DNA of 64,000 nt from Pyronema omphalodes (lineage: Eukaryota > Ascomycota > Pezizomycetes > Pezizales > Pyronemataceae): assembly GCA_024516155.1 (NCBI GenBank), contig JAJJXM010000088.1, positions 122,780 through 186,779 of the forward strand. The letters run 5' to 3'. Positions 42,101 to 52,102 of the stretch are shown here, piece by piece (the first letter of the stretch is position 1; the number at the start of each line of letters is the position of its first letter). The notes under the pieces are model-generated. The model was given only the letters and a program-made list of their open reading frames with translations. It had not been told where the DNA came from and searched no databases. A program made the translations under genes and the position numbers.

Positions 42101-44847
42101 GCGCTTTTCCCACCCCCCCCAGGCTGCCCCTCCGACTCAACCCCCCCCCCCCCCCCCCCACACACCCCATTATCCCCTGGCACACCTTCACCCCCGAAGA
42201 AATACGTCACGCTATTTACTCCTCCTCCCCCAAGAAAGCCCCCGGTCCCACATGATAACGTTTGCATGCCTAAGGAGAGCCTACGATGCAATCCCCAAGG
42301 TGTTCGATGCGCTGTATGCGAGGTTAGGTGACAAAGGATACCACCCGAGATGCTGGCACGAAGCAACGACGGTGGTTATCCTGAAACCGAATAAACCCGA
42401 CTATAGCGCAGTTAAGGCCTATCGACCCATCGCGTTGCTGAACTGCATGGGAAAAATCTTAGAAACACTTATGGCGACCCGGCTCAGCCTTATGGCGGAG
42501 TCACACAACATATTGCATGCGGACCAGACAGGCGGGCGCCCTAAACGCTCGGCTATCGACACTGCAATGGCCCTAACGCACGAAGTCGAAGCGAATGCGG
42601 GGCGCCGCATGGTAACCTCCGCGCTATTTTTAGATGTGCGAGGGGCCTTCGACAATGTCTCCTCCGCGCGCCTCCTCACGACAATGCGCACACTGGGCTG
42701 CCCAACTGCAGTTATCTCCTGGTGTTGAACTTTCCTAAGCGAAAGGACAACAGCCCAATCATTCGACGGACGAAGAGATATACAGCGACCTATTAGGACG
42801 GGCATCCCCCAAGGATCCCCGGCGTCGCCCATTCTATTCCTCATCTACCTACGCCCTCTATTCGACAAACTACAAACGACTCACCCCACGTTATGGACCC
42901 CGAGCTACATGGACGACGTAGCCCTCGTCCCACACGGCCGTACCAGGGAAGAGAATGCCCGCGAACTGGAAGCCGCGGCCCGCACCGCCTTCGACTGGGC
43001 CCAAGCGAACGCTGCAGCATTCGATCATTCGAAATCGGACCTGCTGCATTGTCACCGCTCCCGCATTGACACACTCACCGACGCCATCATCGTACGCTTG
43101 CCAAACGGAACCATCATTGTCCCAGGGATGAAAGGAGGACGGACGGACGTAGTTCGGTGGATTGGAATATATTTTGACAGAAAGCTCTCCTCCTCATATC
43201 ATGTAAAAACAAGACTGACGGCCGCCGCTAGGTCCCTCAACGCCCTCCGCAGCCTCGTACGTCACGAAACAGGTTTGTCCCCGTCTGCGACGAGAACACT
43301 TTACATAGCGTGTGTGATATCTAGGTCCGACTTTGGTTCTGAGATCTGGTGGACTGGGCAAAAAAGCCTCGCCAACTTAATACAAACACAACAAAACTCT
43401 GCCCTCCCCCCAATTCTAAACGCTTTCACCTCGACACCAATCATAGCTCAAAACAACGAAGCAGCTATCCCCCCGGTTTCAGTCCGCCTACACCACCGCA
43501 CTCGCAAACACGTCCTTCGTGTCCTCTGTCTTCCCCCCAATCACCCCGTCGTCAAACGCTGCCCCTCCTCCTTCACCATCCCCGATCACTTCCACTCCTC
43601 CATCTGCAGCCCATACGAATATGACTATCAATGGCAGTCACCAGGCACTGCCCCCTCTCGTCTCGTCACTATGCTCCGCTACGTCAGCAAGTGGGTGCTA
43701 CCTGACGATACCATTGAAAGCACATCGCAACCCAATCCCGCCCCATGGGAACGCCCCCGCCTCAAAATCAACATCACCTCCCTCCCGAAGCCAGAGGCAG
43801 CTACAGCACACACCACACTGCTCCAGACCCTCCGCGCAGACCCCCGCAACATTATCGCATATACTGACGGTTCGCAACTAAACGGAAGAACCGGAGCGGG
43901 ATATTGCATCACCGACGGCCTACCTCGCCGAGTGGAAGAACTTATCCCAATGGGCGATACAACCGAAGTTTTTGACGCTGAGCTTAGAGCGATACACGAC
44001 TGCCTCACGACCTGCCAAAAAACCATCACCCTCAACAGACACACCCGCCGCAAAATACACATATTTACCGACAATCAAGCAGCCATCCTTCGCGCCTCCC
44101 GCTCCTCCTACGGTCCCGGCCAGGAACTCGCCCTCTCGATTCTCACGACGGCGTCCGCCCTTCACCGCTCCGGATCATCCGCAACTCTACATTGGGTCCC
44201 CGGCAACAGACATCCCCAGGAACAACACCGCCGATCTCCTGGCAAGAACAGCTACCTCCATTAACCCCACCGCGCCACCCCCGATTTCCCTCTCCTGGAT
44301 TAGACGCCAGGTAAGAGAGCAGTATGTCACCGACTGGGTGGACTGGTACTCTTCATCACCAAGACCCAAGACGCACGACGCCCCCCACCGCAAAAGACTC
44401 GATAGCGCATACACTACCGTCCCACGAAAGATATCGACGGCCATACTGGGACTCCGCACAGGCCATGGCTATTTCTTGGACTGCCTAGCACACCCTCCCA
44501 CCGCCAAATACCCCTCCCGCTCCTGCCATTGCTCACTTCACCCCCAACAAACCCCCAAGCACCTAATTCTCTCATGCCCAAACTTTAACACACAGCGGAC
44601 TGAACTACGCCACACACTGCACATCCCCCCACGACGCCAACTGACTCTCCCCACGATCTTGTATACGACTGCCGGAACGAAAGCTCTGTCCACCATGATC
44701 TCGGACGCCACGGTGGCGACCGCCGAATGGGCACACGCCAAGTTGAGTACCCACCCCGCAGAAGAGGACACCCCTCATACACTGACGACTGGCTGGGGGA
44801 CGCTGCTGGACCTAACGGACGAGCACGCGGAAACCCACGATAACTAA
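42101..44847 (+). pseudogene. LINE-D ORF2, RT and RNase H part
   Basis: Continues from 33664 at the proline linker. KAPGP is followed by a one-base loss near 42250. RT is open 42252-42728, then TGA after ISWC, then IPQGSPASP near 42804 and YMDDVALV near 42907. RNase H YTDGSQ near 43862, FTDNQAA near 44067 and HWVPG near 44190, where a frameshift (~44205) moves the rest to another frame. C-terminal CHCSLHPQQTPKHLILSCP near 44524, stop 44845-44847. At least four lesions. Confidence 0.85.
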
Positions 44848-45613
44848 TGAAAAAAGAAAATTGAAAAACAAAAAAAAAAAAAATAATAAAAATAAAAATA
44901 ATATATATGTATAGAGACGACGAGTAGGGCGAGTAGGGGTCGAGTGGAAGCGAGGACGCTGTCGGAAGGAGAGGAACGAGGACGGGAAGAAGAGAAGGCC
45001 AGAGAGAGGAGACGCAGGGGATGAGGAGCGAGGCAAAGGGGGCAGGAGGAGTAACGGGGGGACGAGAAGGGGGTACTTTTCCTGTTTTCTTTTGTTTCTT
45101 TGGAGGAGGTCAAGGGGAACGTGAGATGGGCGGGGAGGCGAAGATGAAAAGGTGTGCGGGAGAGGAGATCGGAGACGGTGACGAGTGAGGGGCCATGATT
45201 CGCCGAGGTAGAGAAGGAGAAGAGGCGCAGACGGGAGGGAGCAGCGGAGGGGGATGCGTGGGGGACAGCAGAGGAGTTGAGGACGCGGACGGAGAGCGGG
45301 GAGAGAGGGGAGGCGCGGGGACGGTGGCCCGGAGGAGTTACTTTTTCTTTTGCTCTGTTTTGAATTTGGGGAGGAAATAAAGGCGGAAAAATGGTTAAAA
45401 ATGGGAGGGGAAGGGTGGAGGAAATGGGGGATCGACCCGGCAAGGTGGCCTCCGAGCGCACACGGCTCCTTGGATCTGACGACGCTAGATGAAAAACTGC
45501 ACAGCGAGACTTGGGAGACTACACCCCCACCCACATTGACAGCTCTGGGGCTTACCCAGTGGGGACCTGGCATCACCCCCAGGTTCTTAACATTGTATTT
45601 AATTTGTAGATTC
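44848..45613 (+). other. LINE-D 3' UTR with internal A-rich tract
   Basis: An A-rich stretch (44866-44905, A-runs mixed with AATA) follows the ORF2 stop as in LINE-B and LINE-C, then 700 bp of G/A-rich DNA. The last ~270 bp match the 3' UTRs of HL2-HL5 (gaggaaataaaggcgg, ggtggaggaaatggggg, gacccggcaaggtgg). Confidence 0.7.
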
Positions 45614-45638
45614 CGCCATAACCTTACGGTTGGATGCG
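45614..45638 (+). other. 3' terminal stem-loop of LINE-D (CGC/GCG type)
   Basis: CGC/GCG and AACC/GGTT stems with TTAC loop, followed by (AAAT)n to about 45668. Identical core to HL2-HL5. Confidence 0.7.
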
Positions 45639-45675
45639 TGTATGAATAAATAAATAAAAAAATAAATAGATGGGG

Positions 45676-46112
45676 CTGGAGACACAGGTACTGGCCCAGC
45701 AGCCGGGGGCTTCGGAGAGGTCCTTGAACACGAACCCAGTTGGTGATGCTGTGCGTCCAGGATTCATTGGCCCAGTGGACGCGCCAAGGTGACGGGGTTA
45801 TGTCCGTCGGGGAATTGGGTCATTGAGGCAGCGTTGACTATCTGCTGACAGTGGCCCTTGTTCATTACCTTAACGTGCATCTCGGGTAAATCTGAAGGTT
45901 GGCTTGAGTTACATTGTCTGGCTGTGGTAGCTGTGGACATCGTAGACCTGTAAGCTGCAATGGATGACAAGGTAGCCAGAATGCTGGGCTCGGCTGAGGG
46001 TTAGCCTGACGAGGCCAGGGAATCGGTTGGGGATTTCAAAGGAGTCGAGCAAGGGATCTTCTTCTAGTGCTTGTTTCAAGGAGTGTGCCAAGGCCGATCC
46101 GGACCGGGTCAT
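45676..46112 (-). pseudogene. gag-region fragment of the gypsy-3 relative
   Basis: A first ORF from ATG 46112 (ALKQALEEDPLL, IPNRFPG) matches the 80-aa upstream ORF of gypsy-3. A second, overlapping ORF starts at MHVKVMNKGHCQQIV (about 45881) and matches the gag start, with MTQFPDGH conserved and a stop near 45766. Cut by LINE-D. Confidence 0.7.
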
Positions 46113-46144
46113 GCATATCGGTCAAATACGCCGATCAAACATAA

Positions 46145-46672
46145 TGTCAAGGTTCTGAACGGAAAGTTCGAAGTATATGCTTGACGGAGCAAGGGGAACA
46201 GGGCTAGATGGGGATTCCGCAAACCGAACAGAGACAAGGACCGATGCACACGACGAACGGTTGGCACACGCAGGCAGGGACAAGGACAAGGACAAGGGCC
46301 AACATCAGTTGAAGAGAGGACAAGTCTGTTATTCCATAGAGGAGAGGCAGGAGAAGCACAGGACGTTTGATGGAGAACCACAACAACGGGGAGGCAAGCC
46401 TCCTTATTCACAGAAAGCGGCCAGCGCTCTTGCTGGGCCGTCAACCAACATTGCGTCATCTTGCTTACTTCTGTTCTCCATCATCCAACCAACAACCTGC
46501 CACGCCTCAGCTCCCACGGCTCGTGGTACGTCATCCATCATCAAGACAATCATCAGACAATCAATCATTGACAAGGCACGGCACACACCAAGGCCACAAC
46601 AACAACACAACAACAACACAGCAACAACACAACAACAACACAACAATCTGGCTCCTTAGCCCTGAGCCGTGA
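46145..46672 (-). repeat. LTR3-like LTR, diverged
   Basis: About 528 bp. Minus strand ends CCTTGACA like LTR3 and starts near CACGGCTCAGGGC without the expected TGT, so its outer edge is damaged. It contains a (CAA)n stretch at 46596-46645 in place of the TGTTG-rich region of LTR3. Confidence 0.7.
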
Positions 46673-46770
46673 AAATTCCCAGGTACTGGTGATACTCTGG
46701 TGGTACGATAGTTTTGAGATCAGGTGCTTCTTTCTCTGGTGGAAAAGCTGTGGTGATTTCATTCAGCAAT
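46673..46770 (-). pseudogene. Gypsy pol fragment (before RT)
   Basis: 98 bp reading LNEITTAFPPEKEAPDLKTI then VPPEYHQYLGIF, the typical stretch between protease and RT in Ty3/gypsy Pol. It belongs to a further, otherwise missing element caught between the LTR3-like and LTR2 copies. Confidence 0.65.
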
Positions 46771-47051
46771 TATCAGAATCCGTACCTACGGCTTACTGAC
46801 GACAGGCAGCGCGGGGTTTTGGCAAAGAGCGGGGCGGTGGCGGCTTGGGTGAGGCTTGGGGGTTCGGGATGGGCAACGCTTTGCCGGGGGGAATCACAGG
46901 TCACTTTGTGACAGATGGGAATGTCACAAGGGAACTTTTTGTAGATAGGATTGTAGTAAATAGAACCTGGATTGCGTGAAGGAAATAAACTAAGTACCAA
47001 TTTCCTCCTCTTATACTTGTTTATTTATTTATTTATTTATTAACTCATACA

Positions 47052-47076
47052 CGCATCCAACCGTAAGGTTATGGCG
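47052..47076 (-). other. 3' terminal stem-loop of HL5 (CGC/GCG type)
   Basis: Same as HL2. Confidence 0.7.
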
Positions 47077-47348
47077 GAATCTACAGTAAATACAAAATTA
47101 AGAAACCCGGGTGTCAGGCCAAGCTCTCACTGGGTATGCCCCAGAGCTTGTCGTTAGGGTGTGGGGTTGTAGACCCCCAAATCTCGTTGTGCTTTGGTTC
47201 GTCAAGCGTCGTCTGTTCCAGGAGCCCTGTACGCTCGGAGGCCACCTCGCCGGGTCGTTCCCCCATTTCCTCCACCCTTCCCCTCCCATTTTTAACCATT
47301 TTTCCGCCTTTATTTCCCCCACAAAGCAAAAACAAAACCAAAGCAAAG

Positions 47349-47826
47349 TTAAACAGCCGCCGGGCCACCTACGCCCCCACTCTCCTCCCCTCTCTCAACT
47401 CCTCCGCCGGTGTCTCCTGACTCTTTGCCCTTTGAAACACCCGGGCCCGCCCTGCCCCTCTTCTCCTCCCCTCTCTCCCCTTCTCCCTCCTTCTTCCTCA
47501 GCCTTCTCGCTGCCCCGCCTCGCCTCTCTACCCTTCTTGTCGGTGGTGTTGTAAGTCCAAGATTGCCATTCCCAAGCACAATCTGGACGTTGATGCCTCC
47601 GCTCTTGACGACTTCTGCCCAAGTCTTCTTTGCGGAGGGGGTTGTCTGTCTGGGTTGGTGGGTATTCTTTCCCCTTCCACCATTCTTCGTTGTAGGGGTC
47701 TTGCTGGGTGTCGCTGCCGTAGGTCTCGTCTCCTGCGCTTTCATCTTCTTCTTCTGCGTAGCCTTCGCCTCCACAGTCTTCCATCCGTTCGTCTCAGCAG
47801 GGGCAGTGCTTGGGGCGTCGGGTAGA
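47349..47826 (-). pseudogene. HL5 C-terminal ORF fragment
   Basis: From LPDAPSTAPAE to the GVGGPAAV end, with KKTWAEVVKSGG present. It lacks the start, the coiled coil and the KRKRR patch. Confidence 0.85.
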
Positions 47827-47855
47827 TGTTTGTTTGTTTGTTTGTTCTCTCATTA

Positions 47856-47884
47856 CTTGTTTGCAACCCGAAGGTTATGACAAG
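47856..47884 (-). other. 3' terminal stem-loop of HL6 (CUUGU/ACAAG type)
   Basis: UUCG-capped form identical to LINE-C. Confidence 0.7.
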
Positions 47885-48163
47885 GGACAGATAAATACAA
47901 ATGAGAAGAAGAAAGAAATGTAAAAGCAAAAACCCAGTCTCCACCTCTACCAGTCTCCTCCTCTTGATCGTTGTGGTTGTGGGGTCTGTCCCCACTGTTA
48001 CTACGGGGGTTTTTTGTCCAAGCGCGTCTGATGTTCCAAGTGCCCTGCTTGCACAGAGGCCGCCTCGCCGGGCTCCTCCCTTTCCTCCTCCCTTCCCCTC
48101 CCATTTTTAACCATTTTTCCGCCTTTATTTCCTCCACAAAGCAAAAACAAAACCAAAGCAAAG

Positions 48164-49618
48164 TTAAACAGCCGCCGGGCCACCCGTGCCCCCACTCTCC
48201 TCTCCACTCTCCCCTCCTCCGCCGGTGTTTCCTGACTCTTTGCCCTTTGAGACACCCGGGCCCGCCCTGCCCCTCTTCTCCTCCCCTCTCTCCCCTTCTC
48301 CTTCCTTCTTCCTCAGTCTTCTCGCTGCTCCCCCTCGCCTCTCTCCCCTTCTTGTCGGTGGTGTCGTAAGTCCAAGATTGCCATTCCCAAGCACAATCTG
48401 GACGTTGATGCCTCCGCTCTTGACGACTTCTGCCCAAGTCTTCTTTGCAGAGGAGGTTGTCGTTCTGGGTTGGTGGGTATTCTTTCCCCGGCCACCATTC
48501 TTTGTTGTAGGGGTCTTGCTGGGTGTCGCTGCCGTAGGTGTCGTCTCCTTCGCTTTCCGCGTCTTCCTCTGGGTAGCCTTTGCCTCCACAGTCTTCCATC
48601 CGTCGGTCTCAGCAGGGGCAGTGCTTGGGGCGTCGGGTAGAGGTGTGTCCTGAGCAGATGAACTGTCAGGGTGAGGTTCCGGTGTCGCATCGGTTGACGT
48701 GATCGCGAGGAGAGGTAGGGGGGAAATAGGCTTGAGGGCATCAAGCTTGTCCTGGGCGGCGGTAGTCGCATGTTTCGAGTGCATCAGGCTTCGCACCGGT
48801 GATGCAGCTCTCGGTTTGTGGTTGACCGGTGCTCTAGTCGTTGGTGAGGTGGGTTCGGTGTTCTGGTCGCTTCCCCTTCGCTTTCTCTTGCCAGGAGGGT
48901 TGCGGACAGCGTCCAGGACATCCTGAATGTCATGTTGGACCACAGACAGTTGCATAGTCATCTCTTCCATCGCTGAGGAAGAGGCCGTGAGGTTCGGTGA
49001 GGGGGGCGCCGAAATGACTTGTTGCTGTTCGTCGATTTTCTTCGTCAGGGCGTCCACAGCAGCCTTGAGAGCTGCTGTTTCTGCCTGTGTAGAGTCGTAT
49101 GCTTTGCGCAGCGTCGCGTTTTCGAAGAGCAGATCGTTGAATTTCGTCATCATGACGTCGAATCTGCCGTGTATCGCATCGTTGTTGTTGCGTATGGATT
49201 CCTCGAGTGTATTGAAGCGTCGCTGTGTGTCCCGGTGGATCTGTTGTATCCCCAGGAAGCTGGCGCCAGTGAGTTCGGCTTGGTTGTCTCTAAACAGTTG
49301 ATCTAGAGTAACATAGTTGTCATCAACCGCGACTGCCTCATGAATCGCAGATACACACAAGCGACGGTAGTTACTGAACCGGCTGTGTTCAGTTGTCGCC
49401 TGTTGCTGCTTTGTTGAAGCCGAAGGAACTGGTGATCCTGCCAAGACCACGCTCTGGAAGGGACTTCCAGCGAAGTTTCCATCAACTTCATCAACTATTC
49501 CATCTCTTCCATCAAAAGTAGGATTGGATCCATCATGAGGAGGGTCGGCTAGAACATTGTACGCGTTTTCGGACCGTTTCGATCGTCGGGCGTTGTTCTG
49601 TCGTTGTTTTGGCGACAT
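48164..49618 (-). CDS. HL6 coiled-coil ORF1-like protein, intact
   Basis: 484 codons from ATG 49618. The helical region matches HL3/HL4 (EESIRNNNDAIHGR, NDLLFENATLRK) while the end is ESGEESGGTGGPAAV, the AACA-tail form shared with HL1 and HL7. The patch RLCVSAIHEAVAVDDNYVTL is private. This copy is the clearest body/tail recombinant. Confidence 0.77.
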   Translation of the reverse strand: MSPKQRQNNARRSKRSENAYNVLADPPHDGSNPTFDGRDGIVDEVDGNFAGSPFQSVVLAGSPVPSASTKQQQATTEHSRFSNYRRLCVSAIHEAVAVDDNYVTLDQLFRDNQAELTGASFLGIQQIHRDTQRRFNTLEESIRNNNDAIHGRFDVMMTKFNDLLFENATLRKAYDSTQAETAALKAAVDALTKKIDEQQQVISAPPSPNLTASSSAMEEMTMQLSVVQHDIQDVLDAVRNPPGKRKRRGSDQNTEPTSPTTRAPVNHKPRAASPVRSLMHSKHATTAAQDKLDALKPISPLPLLAITSTDATPEPHPDSSSAQDTPLPDAPSTAPAETDGWKTVEAKATQRKTRKAKETTPTAATPSKTPTTKNGGRGKNTHQPRTTTSSAKKTWAEVVKSGGINVQIVLGNGNLGLTTPPTRRGERRGGAARRLRKKEGEGERGEEKRGRAGPGVSKGKESGNTGGGGESGEESGGTGGPAAV

Positions 49619-49950
49619 TTCGTGAGGTGGGGTAAGCCAAAACTCGTGAAAACTCTGATTTTGCGACAAAAGTCAACAAAAACAACGTAGAATTCCCTGA
49701 AAATTCAGAGAATAACGTAATAGAGTGCTGCGAATCCGAATCCGATGACGAAACCGGGGGTTTCGGTGCTCGTTGTTGAGAATGCAGGGGGGGGGGTCGC
49801 CGTTGCCGTGTGTTGCCTACAGTACCCAATCCTCTTATACTTGTTGCTTCATGACTCGTGACTCAGGATTCTCCGCCTGCGGAGATTGCTCCAGACCCAA
49901 TGCTAACCGCCCTGATAAACTAAATACATGACCAACGTCCCCCACCACTG

Positions 49951-50170
49951 CTAACCGCCGTAATTGCAAATAACATAACAAAGAAACAATACATGCCAAA
50001 AAGATAACTACCTTGCTAACTTCCGTAATATCAAATAACAAAGAAACAATACATACCAAAAAGATAACTACCTTGCTTCCTGCCGTCATTCCAAATAACA
50101 TAACGAAGAAATAATACATACAAAAAGATTCCAACATTTTCCTGACCGCCGTGATACCGAAAATCATACT
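49951..50170 (-). repeat. Tandem minisatellite in LTR2 (about 60-66 bp unit)
   Basis: Three and a half imperfect units of the form CCGT-AAT..CAAATAACATAACAAAGAAAC..ATACAT.CCAAAAAGATAACTACCTTGC. It continues in the terminal LTR2 at 63950-64000. Confidence 0.7.
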
Positions 50171-50576
50171 AATAACAAATAGTACCTCACCTATGAAAGT
50201 CCCCGGCAAGGGGCCCAGCCCCTTGCCCTATCCCTATTACCTCATTATTGCGTAGGAGGGTGTGGGAGTTGGTAACAATCAATAGCCCTGCAGTGGTGAT
50301 GGCGGAGGCCAGAAGCATGTCACGGGAGCGTTGTGACATAAGCCCCCCCCCCCCCCCCAGGCCGAGACTCTGGCGAGGCCTTAGGGAGTCCCCAGGGCAG
50401 GCTTCCGGATGAGGGACAGTCCCCAATACTGCCTTCCCCAACCTAGGTGACGTAAGACGTTGTGTGTGATGTCCGCAAGGACGTAAGGCAGTATTTGCGA
50501 TTGTTGATGTCCTAGGGGGGCCGCCGGTATATGTTCTTATTGGTGCCCTAAGGAGAACGGGGGAATTTGATCTTGT

Positions 50577-51484
50577 TGCTGGGGTTATGAGTCACACCGG
50601 AGGGCAGCTCCGTCTGACTGCATCATGCATGAACTCTTGTGATAATGACACATGAGTCATTTATCGTATGAGTCGCGCCATCATGGATTCCCCTAGAGAA
50701 TCTCGATTGCAAGTAGAGGTCACTGACATGATATGGCATCCTGATGTCCTACCGGAGTGGATCACTCCGTCACGTTCCTGTGTGATGTCATATGTGCCCC
50801 ACCTGCGTGCACTTGCGCGCAGCCACACCCTGGTGTGGATGCAAACGCCGTCTTGTTCCAAGTTGGCAGCTCTAGGCTTAAGGACGCGTCATATCAGTTC
50901 CATCAAACAGGTTCCCTGAGTGGAGTTCCCTGCTGCACGTCGTCTCATGCTAATGCACTGTTGACCCTTGTCCTGCATTCCACTCCTGTTTGCTGACTAG
51001 ACTCTGCCTTATCTTCTTTGCCCAACTGTTCACCCAACTCGTAACACCGGATGACACCCTTGCGCCGCATCTGCATCTTCTTGGAATCTCCTGTTCCTAT
51101 GCAGCCCCTATCGTAGCCGTGTATTGCCGAATACTCCTCAGGTATAAGGAGGTGACCTTTCGTCGTCTTCTTTGTTCTCCATCAGCGTCGTTCGTAGTTG
51201 TCTCAAGGGTAAGTCGACACCCTTGAGGTAAGTGTTCTTCTCCCCTTCTACGTCCTGAATCCTGACAAACTGACAGTGAATAATAGTTCCGACGCCTCGG
51301 GCCAGGATCCTCGTGAGGTCCTATCGGAAAGTCACGAATCACATGACGTGGCTAGCCGGAGCTCCTCTGGGGGTTCCGGCGGCGGATACTAACTTAATTA
51401 TTCATTCTCCTGTCGAGTTTGCCATATTCTCCATAGCGTTATATATGATACCTATTCTATTCTCACACATTATGGGGTGTGACA
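50577..51484 (-). repeat. Lone LTR1 with unmatched flanks
   Basis: A 908-bp full LTR1 (minus TGTCACACCC...CCCCAGCA). Left flank cttgt belongs to LTR2, right flank gttgg to LINE-E ORF2; there is no duplication. A normal solo LTR would keep its 5-bp TSD. Confidence 0.8.
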
Positions 51485-51756
51485 GTTGGGGCCATTGCAG
51501 CGTTGATAGCCGAGCGTTTGGGGCGCCCGCCTATCTGGTCTGCATGCAATATGTTGTGTGACTCCGCCATAAGGCTGAGCCGGGTCGCCATAAGTTTGTC
51601 CAAGATTTTTCCCATGCAGTTCAGCAACGCGATGGGTCAATAGGCCTTACCTGCGCTGTAGTCAGGTTTATTCGGTTTCGGGATAACCAGCGTCGTTGCT
51701 TCACGCCAGCACCTCGGGTGGGATCCTTTGTCACCTAGCCTTGCATACAGCGCGTC
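51485..51756 (-). pseudogene. LINE-E ORF2, RT fragment
   Basis: Continues after HL7 with DALYARLGDKGSHPRCW and IPKPNKPDYS, one TAG/TGA-type stop in place of Arg before PIALLNCMGKI, then DQIGGRPKRSAI, and ends at the LTR1 edge. Confidence 0.8.
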
Positions 51757-51793
51757 GAACACCTTGTTTGTTTGTTTGTTTGTTCTCTCATTA

Positions 51794-51822
51794 CTTGTTT
51801 GCAACCCGAAGGTTATGACAAG
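51794..51822 (-). other. 3' terminal stem-loop of HL7 (CUUGU/ACAAG type)
   Basis: UUCG-capped form identical to LINE-C. Confidence 0.7.
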
Positions 51823-52102
51823 GGACAGATAAATACAAAAGAGAAGAAGAAAGAAATGTAAAAGCAAAAACCCAGTCTCCACCTCTACCAGTTTCCTCCT
51901 CTTGATCGTTGTGGTTGTGGGGTCTGTCCCCACTGTATACTACGGGGGTTTCTTGTCCAAGCGCGTCTGATGTTGCAAGTGCCCTGCTTGCACAGAGGCC
52001 GCCTCGCCGGGCTCCTCCCTTTCCTCCTCCCTTCCCCTCCCCTTTTTAACCATTTTTCCTCCTGTATTTCCTCCACACAGCAAAAACAAAACCAAAGCAA
52101 AG

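Larger units (their letters stand above)
27298..45675 (+). mobile_element. LINE-D: old Tad-like LINE split into four pieces
   Basis: Pieces at 27298-27324, 29326-29869, 31871-33664 and 42101-45675 read in order as one LINE, from mid-ORF1 through ORF2 to an (AAAT)n tail ending near 45668. It is interrupted by HL2, HL3 and gypsy-3, each with its own TSD. The 5' end is cut by gypsy-1 at 27297. It belongs to the same subfamily as LINE-E. Many frameshifts and stops mark it as one of the oldest elements here. Confidence 0.88.
45676..46672 (-). mobile_element. Degenerate gypsy-3 relative: 5' LTR and gag start
   Basis: Minus-strand remnant. The LTR (46145-46672) is followed by a leader TTATGTTTGATCG and gag-region ORFs to 45676, where LINE-D's tail begins. 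LINE-D therefore inserted into this element and it is older than everything nested in LINE-D. Sequence similarity to gypsy-3 is clear but moderate. Confidence 0.75.
47021..47826 (-). mobile_element. HL5: 5'-truncated half-LINE, AAAT tail
   Basis: 3' tail, stem-loop, 3' UTR and the last ~160 codons of the HL ORF. It stops abruptly at 47826 against the tail of HL6. HL5 and HL6 together share one TSD, cctcttatacttgt (47007-47020 and 49831-49844). Confidence 0.88.
47827..49830 (-). mobile_element. HL6: complete half-LINE, AACA tail, joined to HL5
   Basis: Full-length HL with 5' end ggcaacggcgaccccccccc at about 49785-49812, then 18 extra bases (49813-49830) before the TSD. Its AACA tail starts exactly where HL5 stops. 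Body sequence is of the AAAT-group type but 3' UTR, C-terminus and tail are of the LINE-C type. Confidence 0.88.
46771..50576 (-). repeat. LTR2 copy, split by HL5/HL6
   Basis: 46771-47020 matches 63597-63840 and 49845-49999 matches 63845-64000, so this is an LTR2 (the LTR family of gypsy-2) in the same orientation, interrupted by 2.8 kb. The part 50000-50576 extends beyond what the window shows of the other copy, so its true end is not defined. It includes a C18 run at about 50341-50358. Confidence 0.7.

Noticed and set aside
41502..42191. A 229-aa minus-strand ORF over the gypsy-3 3' LTR
   Set aside because: It crosses the LTR, the TSD and LINE-D. It is an accidental opening with repeat-derived His/Thr/Gln runs.
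44848..45613. Minus-strand ORFs of 205-254 codons over the LINE-D 3' UTR
   Set aside because: They are Pro/Ser/Phe-rich translations of G/A-rich UTR with no recognisable domain, and they extend across functional UTR blocks shared with HL elements.
46673..46770. Host exon
   Set aside because: The translation matches the Ty3/gypsy pre-RT motif (PPEYHQYL), so it is a pol remnant.
49951..50170. CRISPR-like array
   Set aside because: Units of 60-66 bp are contiguous imperfect copies without unique spacers. It is a minisatellite within an LTR of a eukaryotic element.
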